Shown: positions 1 through 7,675, numbered from the stretch's first letter. The stretch is 38,049 nucleotides of DNA from Eubacteriales bacterium (GCA_030536755.1 JAUNPJ010000035.1:1-38049), one strand, 5' to 3'. Made by a program: numbers and translations. The notes: generated from the letters alone by a model not told the origin.

Positions 1-247
1 AACTGACTGGTTCCTAACCTCGTCTCAATCGTAAAACATTTTTTCAGCACAAAAGTACACCACCTTTACAGACCAAATGATTCTTCATCTGGCATAGTTA
101 ACAGTTTTTATATATAACTCTGCTATTTTATTAATCAATTATACAATTTAAAAACAATTATAAACAAAATAATATTTTGCATTATTCTATATTAAGAGTA
201 TAACAAAAACAAGAATTTTTGTAAATATGAATTATAATATGATTTAG

Positions 248-416
248 GTGTCAAAACCTTGATTACGGATTGTTTCGTGCTACGCACTTCCACAATCCTG
301 CCCCCGCATTCGCAATCTATGGGGCCCCCGCCCCACTTCTTGCTCATGTGTGGGCGTGTCAATAAGGTATATCTCCACTTACATGCAAGCATGACGTGGA
401 GAATACCTTTTGACAC
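248..416. repeat. Small element bounded by inverted repeats
   Basis: The nine bases GTGTCAAAA at 248-256 are matched in inverted orientation at 408-416. GTGTCAA also recurs at 356-362. The right part (357-415) folds into a long imperfect hairpin, with arms built on AAGGTAT-TCTCCAC. The interior is GC-rich in an AT-rich surrounding, and I found no convincing gene in it. It could be a MITE-like element or a decayed intergenic repeat. The flanks (1-247 and 417-449) are AT-rich and I see nothing else in them. Confidence 0.35.
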
Positions 417-449
417 TGTAATCATAATATATTTTTTATATAATTATTT

Positions 450-515
450 CTATTTGTCGAAACAGTTGATTAACCCTATGCCCTGATTTGCGCCTACAAT
501 AACGATATTCGCCAT
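450..515 (-). pseudogene. N-terminal fragment of an SDR oxidoreductase
   Basis: A strong ribosome binding site (GGGAGGTGAT) just after the lipoprotein stop precedes an ATG at 515. The reading frame gives MANIVIVGANQGIG, the opening beta strand and glycine-rich NAD(P)-binding loop of short-chain dehydrogenases. It then runs into LINCFDK and a stop after 21 residues, where a family member would be about 250 residues. The remaining Rossmann fold and the YxxxK active site are absent from the next 450 bases. It was probably the last gene of the lipoprotein/hydrolase operon before truncation. Confidence 0.55.
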
Positions 516-530
516 ATAAATCACCTCCCG

Positions 531-1487
531 TCATTTTGCAGCCGCATTCCACTCCACCCCGTCCTCGTCGGTCCAGGTATCCGTACCGTTATAGGTAAAA
601 CAGCGTTCAATGCGATCCATATAGGTGCCGTCTGCTAATTTATATACCGTTGTCGTGTCGCCGCGGAGATTCACAAGCTCTACCACATCCGCTCCCGGAT
701 AACCCAACTCAGCCTCATCGTCTCCACCCTTTCCTGTTTCGCCTTCGCCCTGCGACCAGCAAAGCAAGAGGCCCTTATATTCTGTGTACAGGAAAGTCCC
801 GTCATCCGTTTTCTCAGCCGTAAACTCCATTTTCATGGAGCTTTCATCAAAATCATTGGTCATGTCGGCGGAGAGAATATCGCCGCTCAGCGAATATGTA
901 CCGGTTCCGCCGTCCGCTCCGATATACCATGAGATATGACCGTCGCTTGTGATCTCCATGCTGCTGCCGAACTCCATAGCACCGGGAATCGCCTCAATAG
1001 CGGTGGAATTGTCTTTTTCATCTTCCGCCAAATGCCATGGGCCGACCAGATCATCCACTGTCAGTGTCACAGCCACCAACTCCTGTGTTCCCTCCAGTTC
1101 CACAGCTTCGGGGACTCTCTCCACATCAATGTGGATGCTGCCCTTTGCCTTCTGCCCCACGACGACGATGGGATAGGCGCCGTCCATAGGAGCCTCCACG
1201 GTAAATTCCTTTACTGTTCCGTCTCCCTGATAAAGTTCAGTTCCGTCCGGCGCCGTAATCTTCATGGACAGATTGCCATTTTCTGTCTCAAATTGAATTT
1301 TGAGCGTGTCGCCCTGCTCCAACTCCAGAGTGTGGGTGTCTGTGCAGTTCATGGTTTTGATGTCCAACTGATAGGAATCCTCATTCTTTACTCTGCTGCC
1401 GTCAAAGGTGGACGTAGATGCGCACCCGGCAAGGGTCACAAGAACGCAGAAGATAAGGATAATACCGAAAAATTTTTGTTGTTTCAT
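531..1487 (-). CDS. Predicted lipoprotein of unknown function
   Basis: A 318-residue protein. The N-terminus has a lysine, a hydrophobic stretch and a lipobox ending LAGC, so Cys22 is the likely lipidated residue and the protein would sit on the outer face of the membrane. An in-frame TTG at 1505 gives a longer frame, but the ATG at 1487 follows a GAGGAA site and begins the signal peptide directly. The mature part shows a beta-rich segment around residues 45-120 (GDTLKIQF, then a MDGAYPIVVVG stretch) like small carbohydrate- or peptidase-associated beta domains. A second beta-rich half follows, with repeated aspartate/glycine turns. No catalytic motif was recognised. It lies 29 bases downstream of the membrane-anchored hydrolase and is probably co-transcribed with it. 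Lipoprotein status is well supported; the role is unknown. Confidence 0.8.
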   Translation of the reverse strand: MKQQKFFGIILIFCVLVTLAGCASTSTFDGSRVKNEDSYQLDIKTMNCTDTHTLELEQGDTLKIQFETENGNLSMKITAPDGTELYQGDGTVKEFTVEAPMDGAYPIVVVGQKAKGSIHIDVERVPEAVELEGTQELVAVTLTVDDLVGPWHLAEDEKDNSTAIEAIPGAMEFGSSMEITSDGHISWYIGADGGTGTYSLSGDILSADMTNDFDESSMKMEFTAEKTDDGTFLYTEYKGLLLCWSQGEGETGKGGDDEAELGYPGADVVELVNLRGDTTTVYKLADGTYMDRIERCFTYNGTDTWTDEDGVEWNAAAK

Positions 1488-1516
1488 GTTAATTTCCTCG
1501 AACAAGTTAATTGTGT

Positions 1517-2461
1517 TTAATCGTGCTTCATTACAAAATCACAAACAGCTTTTTTGATTTCTTCTCCATGCCCCGCCATCAAATGTCCCCCGCTTTCAAA
1601 GGGAACGAATGTGCAGTCTGGGAATCTTGACACCGCCCTCTCCGTATCGTTGTAACTCGCCAGCTTATCGTCCTTCGCATGGAAAATCAGCGTAGGAATC
1701 TGTAAATCCTCAACCGGGTAGTCCTCAAAGTTCCTTGCCATATCAGGATTGGTAATTGAGGCATCCAATACCACACCATCTTTTCTGTCATTTACGGGCA
1801 TCATACTGTAAATGGTAGACGGCTCCATTCCCATGATTGGCTCAAACATAGGACTTAGCAGGAACATGGCGTAATTATTGCACAGGAACGCAGGAGGTCC
1901 CGCATATCCGGCAAATTTTTTCGGTTTCTCCACAAGTGGCATGGCGGAGCAGTATAAAATCAAGCCTCTCGTGCGCTCCGGATAATCAAGTGCAAAACGG
2001 ATTGCAATGCTGCCTCCGGCAGACGTCGCCAACAGATACACCTTGTCAATGCCAAGCTTGTCCAGAAGCTCCACATACGCCTCTGCCTGTTTGGCAGGCG
2101 TTCCGTCGCCGGAAACATCGCTTCCCAAATATCCAAACCGTGAGGGAGCGATAATTCGATAATCGGAGCAAAAATCCTTACAGGTATCATAGGCCTGGTC
2201 ATAGCCGCCGAAAATTCCGTGAACGGATAAAATCACCTCTCCCTCGCCCGAATCAACATAAGTCATATCGCCATAACTTAATGCTACCGTCTGGGCATTG
2301 TAGGTGGCAAGGCGGCTTTTGTTCTCCTTTACCGCCATGCTGCATCGTATTCCCTGAACAAGGAAGTAAATTGCCAGGGCAAGGAATACTCCCCCCACTA
2401 TGTAAATCCACATTCGCTTACACCTTCTCTTTGTACTCACTGATTTCATAAAAACAACCAT
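1517..2461 (-). CDS. Membrane-anchored alpha/beta hydrolase
   Basis: A 314-residue protein with one N-terminal membrane segment (about residues 18-38) followed by an alpha/beta hydrolase domain that should face outward. The oxyanion region HGIFGG is at 81-86. The nucleophile elbow is TSAGG with Ser147. The acid is in HAKDD (Asp264 or 265) and the catalytic histidine is in GGHLMAGHG (His293). The substrate cannot be read from sequence; esterases, lipases and haloperoxidase-like enzymes share this layout. The start is uncertain: an ATG at 2413 (MWIYIVGG) has an AAGGTG site upstream and would remove a short basic leader. It precedes the lipoprotein gene in the same direction. Confidence 0.85.
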   Translation of the reverse strand: MVVFMKSVSTKRRCKRMWIYIVGGVFLALAIYFLVQGIRCSMAVKENKSRLATYNAQTVALSYGDMTYVDSGEGEVILSVHGIFGGYDQAYDTCKDFCSDYRIIAPSRFGYLGSDVSGDGTPAKQAEAYVELLDKLGIDKVYLLATSAGGSIAIRFALDYPERTRGLILYCSAMPLVEKPKKFAGYAGPPAFLCNNYAMFLLSPMFEPIMGMEPSTIYSMMPVNDRKDGVVLDASITNPDMARNFEDYPVEDLQIPTLIFHAKDDKLASYNDTERAVSRFPDCTFVPFESGGHLMAGHGEEIKKAVCDFVMKHD

Positions 2462-2511
2462 GCCTTTCTCACAATCTACAAACTTTGAGTCGCAGGCACA
2501 ATATCTGCAAA

Positions 2512-2548
2512 ACGAACAAGTTCGTCTGTGAAAAATTTATTTTTCACA
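2512..2548 (-). terminator. Tandem hairpins after the 275-aa hydrolase gene
   Basis: Immediately downstream of the stop at 2549 there is a perfect 10-bp inverted repeat (TGTGAAAAAT at 2527-2536 against 2539-2548). A second 6-bp hairpin follows (ACGAAC at 2512-2517 with GTTCGT at 2520-2525), and on the minus strand it is followed by TTTTG. The pair could terminate transcription. The stems are AT-rich or short, so termination may be partial. Confidence 0.4.
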
Positions 2549-3376
2549 CTAAGCCTCCCGACACTCCGTCCGCTGAGCCAGCTTTTCGATCAGCTGATTT
2601 ACGGTCTCCGGCTGGTCGGTGTTGGAGTTGTGCCCGGCGTCTTTGATCCATTCCAGGGGAATTCCGGTATCCTCATGCCACGCCTTGTTGTATCTAATGC
2701 AAGACCCCGCCCTGTCCTGTTCGCCGCAGATGAGCAGGGCGGAGCATTTGATCTCATAGGGCAAATCCTTTTCTACCGCCTCGGCCAGGATTCGGAAGCC
2801 GTGGCCGGAAAGCTTTGCGTAGCGCTCCTGGTCGCCGTCATACACCAGCATCATGTCCCGCATCAGGTTCCTTCCGTATTCCGACAGGGCGACGCCCTTT
2901 GTCCCGGACTTTAAAAGGGAGTTCCAGGGATAGTGGCGGTAAACCGGCTCCATTCGTTTCAGCAGCCAAAGCTCCGGCTTTGTCATATACTTTCGTTGCA
3001 GCGGCGCGGAGTCGATGGATACAAAGCCTTTCAGCTTTTCGGGGTAAGCTTGCGCATACGCCTGCCCCACATAGCCGCCCATGGACTGCCCCACGATGAC
3101 GGGTCTTGTGATCCCCTCCTGCTCCAGAATTCCGTCCAGCCATCTTGCCTTGTCCATCAAATCGAAGTCAAAGGCATAGGGCCAGGAGGCGGCATGGCCG
3201 GGGGCGTCCCACACAAGGACATTGTATTTTCCCTCAAAATACGCGATCTGTTTGTCAAACAACCGGTGATCCGCCGTCAGACCGGGCAGGAACACCAACG
3301 TTATTGCATCCGGCGAAATCAGATGCACCCAATAATGGATTTTGCCCAATGGTGTCGTATATGTTCTCTCGTTCAT
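2549..3376 (-). CDS. Cytosolic alpha/beta hydrolase
   Basis: A 275-residue alpha/beta-fold hydrolase without signal peptide or membrane segment. The start at 3376 (MNERTYTTPLG) is preceded by AAGGAG at proper spacing; the longer frame to 3421 overlaps the upstream gene and lacks a site. Visible motifs are the oxyanion-side FLPGLTADH, the nucleophile elbow GQSMGG, the acid in GEQDRAG and the terminal histidine in DAGHNSNTDQP. An MG-type elbow and this histidine context are typical of small-molecule esterases and carboxylesterase/peroxidase-like members. The gene is visibly more GC-rich at third positions than the ABC operon further right. It follows the Ntn hydrolase gene closely, so the two hydrolases may be co-expressed. 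Confidence 0.85.
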   Translation of the reverse strand: MNERTYTTPLGKIHYWVHLISPDAITLVFLPGLTADHRLFDKQIAYFEGKYNVLVWDAPGHAASWPYAFDFDLMDKARWLDGILEQEGITRPVIVGQSMGGYVGQAYAQAYPEKLKGFVSIDSAPLQRKYMTKPELWLLKRMEPVYRHYPWNSLLKSGTKGVALSEYGRNLMRDMMLVYDGDQERYAKLSGHGFRILAEAVEKDLPYEIKCSALLICGEQDRAGSCIRYNKAWHEDTGIPLEWIKDAGHNSNTDQPETVNQLIEKLAQRTECREA

Positions 3377-3399
3377 GGCTCTTCTCCTTGTCAATTTTC

Positions 3400-4560
3400 T
3401 TACTTTTCCTTTTTGTACCAATCTTTTTGTCCCAGGGAGAGGACGTAAGGATGCGCCCAGTCCTCAATGTCGTAAAAGGTGGCGGTCAATTCCCGCTGGT
3501 CGTAGACTAAGCTCCAGCAGGTCTTCTCCCCGCCGTTCTCGCCGGGGAAATTGCTCTGGGCCACAGCCGCCAGCGCGGCGCGAACGTCCTCGGCTGTCAT
3601 CACGCCATTGGCCGTCTTGCGCAGTTCGGTAAGGGTGTCGAAACGCACATAGGACTGGTCGCTGCCGGAGGCGCCGTCATCTCCGTGAAGGTAGAAATTC
3701 GTGACCACCGGGGTGTCGGTCACCACCATCTCGCCGTTTTTCCACTCCACCGCCACGCTCCGCCCGGCAGCGTCGGAGAGGGAGAAGTGCTGGGCACGGC
3801 CCAGGGAGAAGTGCATATCGTACTGAGAAAGCAATTCTATCGCCTCATCCACATTCGCCGCCTTATCCAGCAGCAGCCGCAGGCCAGAGACAATGGTAAT
3901 GTCGGGCTTGTCGGTATTCTGGTCTATGCCCTCCTCGTGGCTCACCATCAGGTCGGCCACGCACAGCCCCTTCTCGTTCATGCCGTCCAGGATAGCGTAG
4001 ACGGACGCCAGAGCCATGAACTTATCGCCCATGCTCCCATCGGGCTTCCAGTCCTCCCCAAAGCCCAGAAAGTCCAAATTGCAGGTGGCGATAGACGCAT
4101 AGCCGTTTTTGGGGACGGTATGTACCAGCATTTTGTCACATTCTTCCCAGTCGAAGTTGCGGCCAAAGAGGGGAGCGCCGTCAGGACTTGTCATTGCGAT
4201 GGTGGAGCAGCCATAGTTGCCCCCGGCGGTGGAGGTGTCCGGCTTCCAGAAGCCGTGGGAGAGATAGGAGGCGATGTAGTCTCCCATCTCGGCATCGCTT
4301 TTTGCACCGCCTTGCTCCAGAAAGCCATCGAAGCCATAGTCTCCCTTGTATTCCATACTCCACAGATGATCATCCAGCTTCTCAATGGTCATGGACGCCG
4401 TGAGTTGGGTGCCGAACATGGCCCACGCCCCCGCAAGGGCTGCAATCAGCACAGCCGCAATAACAAGAAGCGCGATTATCGCCTTTCTATGTCTCACCGA
4501 GGAAGACGAATCCGCTTCGTTCGATTTACAAAGCTCTTTTTCCGAAACGATCATTTTCAT
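3400..4560 (-). CDS. Ntn-type linear amide C-N hydrolase (choloylglycine/C45-like)
   Basis: A protein of about 385 residues with an N-terminal cytoplasmic segment, one membrane helix (IIALLVIAAVLIAALAGAW) and an outward catalytic domain. The key segment is GGNYGCSTIAM followed by GRNFDWEE. The Cys-Ser-Thr after a glycine and the downstream N-F-D are the hallmark arrangement of acid-amidase/penicillin-acylase-like Ntn enzymes, in which Cys is the nucleophile. C45 acyltransferases and bile-salt hydrolases are relatives. Bile salt hydrolases normally start at the catalytic cysteine (Met-Cys), so this anchored form with a long N-terminus is more likely a C45-type amidase or peptidase than a true BSH. 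The start lies at 4560 or 4554, just after AAGGAAGGAG. High GC at third positions suggests an origin different from the main chromosome. Confidence 0.75.
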   Translation of the reverse strand: MKMIVSEKELCKSNEADSSSSVRHRKAIIALLVIAAVLIAALAGAWAMFGTQLTASMTIEKLDDHLWSMEYKGDYGFDGFLEQGGAKSDAEMGDYIASYLSHGFWKPDTSTAGGNYGCSTIAMTSPDGAPLFGRNFDWEECDKMLVHTVPKNGYASIATCNLDFLGFGEDWKPDGSMGDKFMALASVYAILDGMNEKGLCVADLMVSHEEGIDQNTDKPDITIVSGLRLLLDKAANVDEAIELLSQYDMHFSLGRAQHFSLSDAAGRSVAVEWKNGEMVVTDTPVVTNFYLHGDDGASGSDQSYVRFDTLTELRKTANGVMTAEDVRAALAAVAQSNFPGENGGEKTCWSLVYDQRELTATFYDIEDWAHPYVLSLGQKDWYKKEK

Positions 4561-4646
4561 ATACTCCTTCCTTGCCCATCGGGGCGCGTTTATCATTTTA
4601 TTCTGTACCTGCTTATATCGTAAGTCATTGTCGTGTAAACGAGAAT

Positions 4647-5020
4647 TTATCTTACCCTTGCCATATAGTATTCATCCAAGTACTTTCCATCTACACAAAC
4701 CGATTTTCGTTTAATGCCCTCTATCTCGAAGCCGCTTAATCCGTTAAGATACCAACAATGATATATGCAGAATGAGCGATACGATTCATTCTGCCTTTTT
4801 GTGCTGATATGTATCCTATAAGCTTATTATCTGTTTCGGCAACGAGAAGAAAGTCATGTCCTTCCACGGAATCTCGTATGATAGACTCGATTTCAGAAAG
4901 ATTCTTTGTCCTTTCGCCCGGTTCGTATAGCATATACTTTGTTTCATAATCCAATTGGTTCATCAAACTCCAGAATTGTTCTGCTTCATCCACGGATAGT
5001 GTTCTATACTCCATTTTCAT
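4647..5020 (-). pseudogene. GNAT acetyltransferase with internal deletion
   Basis: The frame from 5020 (GAGG site, MKMEYRTLSVDEAEQ) encodes the first half of a GNAT protein, through the beta4 strand AYIIVGILTD, and stops at 4736. Immediately downstream, in another frame (4647-4734), lies the typical C-terminal end of the same family: LSGFEIEGIKRKS, a DGKYLDEYYMARV tail, then stop. The missing piece is the acetyl-CoA pyrophosphate loop (R/QxxGxG/A) and its helix, about 50-60 residues. The gene therefore looks inactivated by an internal, frame-breaking deletion while both ends survive. It overlaps the end of the preceding small ORF by a few bases. Confidence 0.75.
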
Positions 5021-5157
5021 ATCCTCGCAAATTTTGATTTTCCGGTGAGCCACTCATCTCTTGAAATTGCAAACACCCCGGCTTTTTCATTGCCCTCATC
5101 CGAAAACGCATCTACCATCCCAATTTCTCTATCCATAAAGCCGCTTTCCGCCCTCAT
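5017..5157 (-). CDS. Small ORF between ferredoxin and GNAT remnant
   Basis: A 46-residue frame beginning MRAESGFMDREIG and ending SKFARI. The ATG lies six bases after the ferredoxin stop and is preceded by GGGGAG. Its TGA overlaps the GNAT start region, so it would be translationally coupled on both sides. It is acidic and soluble, with no cysteines and no motif that I recognise. Given the neighbours, it may be a true small gene or the fused ends of a deleted one. Confidence 0.35.
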   Translation of the reverse strand: MRAESGFMDREIGMVDAFSDEGNEKAGVFAISRDEWLTGKSKFARI

Positions 5158-5163
5158 GCACTT

Positions 5164-5931
5164 TCACTCCCCAGAGCCGTATTTTTCAAACCGGCACTGC
5201 TCTATTACCTCGTCCCCGAGCAGCGTGATGGCCTTTTGGGGACAGCGGCTGATACAGCGGTAACACATGGTACACCGGTCTTCCGCGGTGGCTTTCCCGT
5301 CTCGCAGGGAGAGATTTTTCGTGGGGCATAAAGAGACGCACAGCCCGCAGCCCACGCATTTTTCGCTGATTTTCAGCTTGTCCGTGTATCCCGCCGTCTT
5401 GCCGTAAAACCACAGCCGCTGTCCAAAAAGCCCCTTCAGGTGGGAAAAGAAGGACAGCCCGTCCTGGGGGTAGTTTCCTTGCTTGATCTGCCGTGCGGCA
5501 GCTTCTATCTTTTGGTCGGCCTGACGGACGATCTCCCGGTTCTCCTCCGGCGTTTTCTTCAGCAGTTTGCTATCGCAGACGGAATCCGGCATTTTGATCT
5601 GCAAACCGCCGAGTATTGTCGCCCTGCGTTTCCTTAAAATTCGAGCTATACATCCTGTTCCGTCACCGCTGAAAAGCCCCATTGTATTGACGCAAAAGAC
5701 CTTTTTCCCATTCCATAGAGAAGAATGATTTTTAATAAAATTACGCACGATGACAGGGGCGTTGGAAAACTGCGTCGGGTAGCCCAGCACAATGATGTCA
5801 TGCTTTTCCAATATTTGAATCATCTGTGTATGTTCCAACGGAAAACTCTGCGCAGACGCGTCCAAAAGCTTGACCAACTTTTCGACACAATGCTTTGTAT
5901 TTCCGGTTCCGCTAAAATAGATTCCAATCAT
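5164..5931 (-). CDS. EFR1-type flavodoxin-ferredoxin fusion protein
   Basis: A 255-residue protein. Residues 1-150 form a flavodoxin-like domain; the FMN phosphate loop is visible as YFSGTGNTKHC near the N-terminus, followed by GYPTQFSNAP. The C-terminal quarter carries two 4Fe-4S binding motifs, CVGCGLCVSLCP and CTMCYRCISRCP, in the CxxCxxCxxxCP pattern. Proteins of this architecture are annotated in Clostridia as EFR1-family ferrodoxins. They are presumed to shuttle electrons in the cytoplasm, though the partner is rarely known. No neighbouring oxidoreductase in the window is an obvious partner. The start at 5931 lies directly before the glycine loop, as expected for the fold. Confidence 0.9.
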   Translation of the reverse strand: MIGIYFSGTGNTKHCVEKLVKLLDASAQSFPLEHTQMIQILEKHDIIVLGYPTQFSNAPVIVRNFIKNHSSLWNGKKVFCVNTMGLFSGDGTGCIARILRKRRATILGGLQIKMPDSVCDSKLLKKTPEENREIVRQADQKIEAAARQIKQGNYPQDGLSFFSHLKGLFGQRLWFYGKTAGYTDKLKISEKCVGCGLCVSLCPTKNLSLRDGKATAEDRCTMCYRCISRCPQKAITLLGDEVIEQCRFEKYGSGE

Positions 5932-5952
5932 GGACGCATCTCCTTCTTCTTA

Positions 5953-6066
5953 TTAAACTATTTCGGTTAATGCTGTATATTCTCTCAAATACATGCCTCT
6001 GCAAGCCGTTCTTGTTTTATCCCATTTGCTAAAATAGTTTTCACCAACAATATCTATCACTTTCAT
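5953..6066 (-). pseudogene. NUDIX hydrolase remnant, middle deleted
   Basis: A 37-codon frame with a good ribosome site (GAGGAAAGG) starts MKVIDIVGENYFSKWDKTR and continues TACRG, matching the start of a NUDIX subfamily common in gut Clostridia. It then passes straight into MYLREYTALTEIV and stop, which as I remember resembles the C-terminal end of the same subfamily (RGMYLREYTAL). The roughly 120 residues between, including the whole Nudix box, are missing. The join falls at an Arg-Gly shared by both ends, suggesting deletion at a short repeat. The family assignment rests on remembered family sequence, not on a search. Confidence 0.5.
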
Positions 6067-6150
6067 TATGATAATCCTTTCCTCTAAAAATCCCGGTTTA
6101 TCTATTATTCAATTCTTTGACTGTTCATTGCAATATTTCTTGTTTTCTGT

Positions 6151-6466
6151 CTAACGGCACAATAAAAATCCGATCATTGGGCCTAAAAAGATTGCGAGAT
6201 AAATCAGCGTGATCCACGGTTGGTAGTCGATATAGAATTCCCGGAAATTCAGGCTCCACGGATGCTTGATCAGCACCCAGCTGAAAACATCAAACACGAT
6301 ACAAATCCCAGCCCACAGAAGGCCGGTCAGCAACGCCTCGCCCATTCCCTTGCTGTCCATCGGCTTCATATGCAGCACATAAATATTGAATACCGTGTGC
6401 AATATTCCGATTCCCGTGACGCACACATAGGCGAGCAGAACCACAGCATAGACATACCAAAGTTTT
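6151..6466 (-). pseudogene. Membrane protein C-terminal fragment
   Basis: About 105 residues with three or four membrane segments (YVYAVVLLAYVCVTGIGIL, ALLTGLLWAGICIVFDVFSWVLI, WITLIYLAIFLGPMIGFLL). It has no start codon or ribosome site of its own at the hydrophobic boundary. Upstream the frame continues through sequence that is really another gene read out of frame (the serine hydrolase fragment). The nominal 155-residue ORF from 6618 is therefore a chimera and not a natural protein. Function unknown. Confidence 0.5.
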
Positions 6467-6593
6467 GCATCCGCGCATAGGCCAGCATATCCGTTACATT
6501 TGATGTGACCGCCCCCGCCGACAGATAGACATCGTCCGGTTTCCAATCCCAATCGTTTCCAAGGTTGGCGCTCCCGTCGGAAATACAGCCGTC
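6465..6593 (-). pseudogene. Serine hydrolase (class C beta-lactamase-like) fragment
   Basis: In the frame one base off the neighbouring ORF, this stretch reads DGCISDGSANLGNDWDWKPD followed by DVYLSAGAVTSNVTDMLAYARMQ. The D-x-Y-x-S-A-G-x-x-T/S-N segment and the following helix are characteristic of the middle of extracellular beta-lactamase-family serine hydrolases. The SxxK nucleophile region and the C-terminal part are absent. A run of seven A bases (minus strand) directly upstream breaks the frame and could be a slippage site. Downstream it is joined abruptly to an unrelated membrane protein end. Confidence 0.5.
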
Positions 6594-6659
6594 GTTTTTT
6601 TGGTATTACCCAGTCCACGGTTCCCGATTCACAATCATTTTTCCTTTGATTTTGACAAT

Positions 6660-6782
6660 CTATTTCTTCTGTTTTCCATCATTTTCTGACTGTTTTCGAT
6701 TTTCGTTTTTCTTTTTTTCTTTTAGCTTTTCCTTTGCCTTAAAAATGACTTCAATTAACATCCGATTTGCTATCTGTCCCAT
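6660..6782 (-). CDS. Small basic peptide
   Basis: A 40-residue frame starting MGQIANRMLIEVIFKAKEKL and followed by a lysine/glutamate-rich helix. The ATG at 6782 is preceded by a near-perfect GGGAGGTGA site at good spacing, the main reason to believe it is translated. It is strongly basic and predicted helical throughout, with no signal peptide. It lies 75 bases downstream of the 164-residue membrane protein gene. I do not recognise the family. It could also be the N-terminus of a longer deleted gene. Confidence 0.45.
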   Translation of the reverse strand: MGQIANRMLIEVIFKAKEKLKEKKKNENRKQSENDGKQKK

Positions 6783-6857
6783 ATTGTCACCTCCCGCACA
6801 AAACATCAAAGCTATTTCTCCAATCTCATCCGACAAACAGAAAGCCCTGTTCGTTCT

Positions 6858-7352
6858 CTATCCCAGCACCGCCACAATCAGGGCGCACAGCAAGCAGGGA
6901 ACAAGACCAAGCGCCATGCCGATCACCGAGCGCGCCACATGATACTTCTTCTGGTGATACGCCTTGTCCATGTTCTCCGTTCCCGGCAAACGGATGCGCT
7001 TGACGTTGGCAAACAGCACCCAGTCCAGGAAAAAGCAGTCGTACCAATCCACCAGCAGCCATAGACCGTATGAGTACAGGAAGCCGGTCTTGAAATCCGT
7101 CGCTCCTGCCGCAAGCGCCAATGCCGTCAGAATGGATAAAACCAGCAACACTGCAAAGCCCTTTTTCAAGAACACCGGGGCACTGAGTACCTCGGTGGGA
7201 ATGCGCTCATGGGTTTCAAAATATTTTTCCTGAATGTCCTTAGGGTAATCGTGGATCCACCAAACTGGTTTTTTGCACAGCGGGATCATGATCAGGCAGG
7301 TGAACAGGATCAGCGCCCCAACACATTCCGTTCCATAAATCGTCCAATTCAC
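6858..7352 (-). CDS. Conserved small membrane protein
   Basis: 164 residues with four predicted membrane segments: residues about 8-27, a segment near 68-86, one around 95-113 (SYGLWLLVDWYDCFFLDWVLF) and the C-terminal SVIGMALGLVPCLLCALIVAVL. A cytoplasmic-looking loop of about 40 residues (PVWWIHDYPKDIQEKYFETHERIP) sits between the first two. The start is a GTG at 7352, supported by a TAGGAG site ten bases upstream. Nothing catalytic is visible. The upstream neighbour is a broken CPBP protease and the next gene downstream is the small basic peptide. Function unknown. Confidence 0.65.
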   Translation of the reverse strand: MNWTIYGTECVGALILFTCLIMIPLCKKPVWWIHDYPKDIQEKYFETHERIPTEVLSAPVFLKKGFAVLLVLSILTALALAAGATDFKTGFLYSYGLWLLVDWYDCFFLDWVLFANVKRIRLPGTENMDKAYHQKKYHVARSVIGMALGLVPCLLCALIVAVLG

Positions 7353-7394
7353 TGTTTTGTATCTCCTATAGCGCGTTCCAATATAACACGAAGA

Positions 7395-7670
7395 TCAGCA
7401 CACAACCTCGATAAATATGAGTGTGAATACCATCCCATAGACAATAGCAAAGCAAATCTGAAGAATCGTTACCAAAAGATCTGCCCCACCTGCCACGTTC
7501 AGGATATGGCTCATTCCAAAAAGAACAGATGACAACAGCATGGCTTTGACTACTCCGTACTTTAGCCACAGATTGCAAATGATTCCCCTGAAAAAGATTT
7601 CTTCCGCCATACCAATGCCAAGTGTCAAGAACAAATTGGCGAAAAGAAAGGCTGTTCTTTCAAATTGAAA
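7395..7670 (-). pseudogene. CPBP-family intramembrane protease, truncated at both ends
   Basis: The frame carries the diagnostic CPBP (CAAX protease/bacteriocin-processing) motif EEIFFRG, and then FGMSHI with the second metal- or catalysis-linked histidine. It opens only after an in-frame TAA inside the end of the preceding gene, and the first plausible start is a TTG at 7634 with no ribosome site. Only about 80 residues remain of a family usually 200-300 long. The N-terminal helices and the C-terminal HxxxD/N helix are missing, and the frame stops at IFIEVVC. It is likely non-functional. Confidence 0.6.
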
Positions 7671-7675
7671 TTGGT

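Noticed and set aside
192-425. Minus-strand 77-residue ORF with CxC motif
   Set aside because: Runs through the inverted-repeat element, lacks a ribosome site, and its translation has no convincing family pattern.
3400-4560. Bile salt hydrolase
   Set aside because: The nucleophile cysteine is internal after a membrane anchor and a long N-terminus, whereas bile salt hydrolases expose Cys2 after methionine removal. A C45-like amidase is the safer call.
3685-4623. Plus-strand 312-residue ORF
   Set aside because: Shadow of the GC-rich Ntn hydrolase gene; such genes have few stops on the opposite strand.
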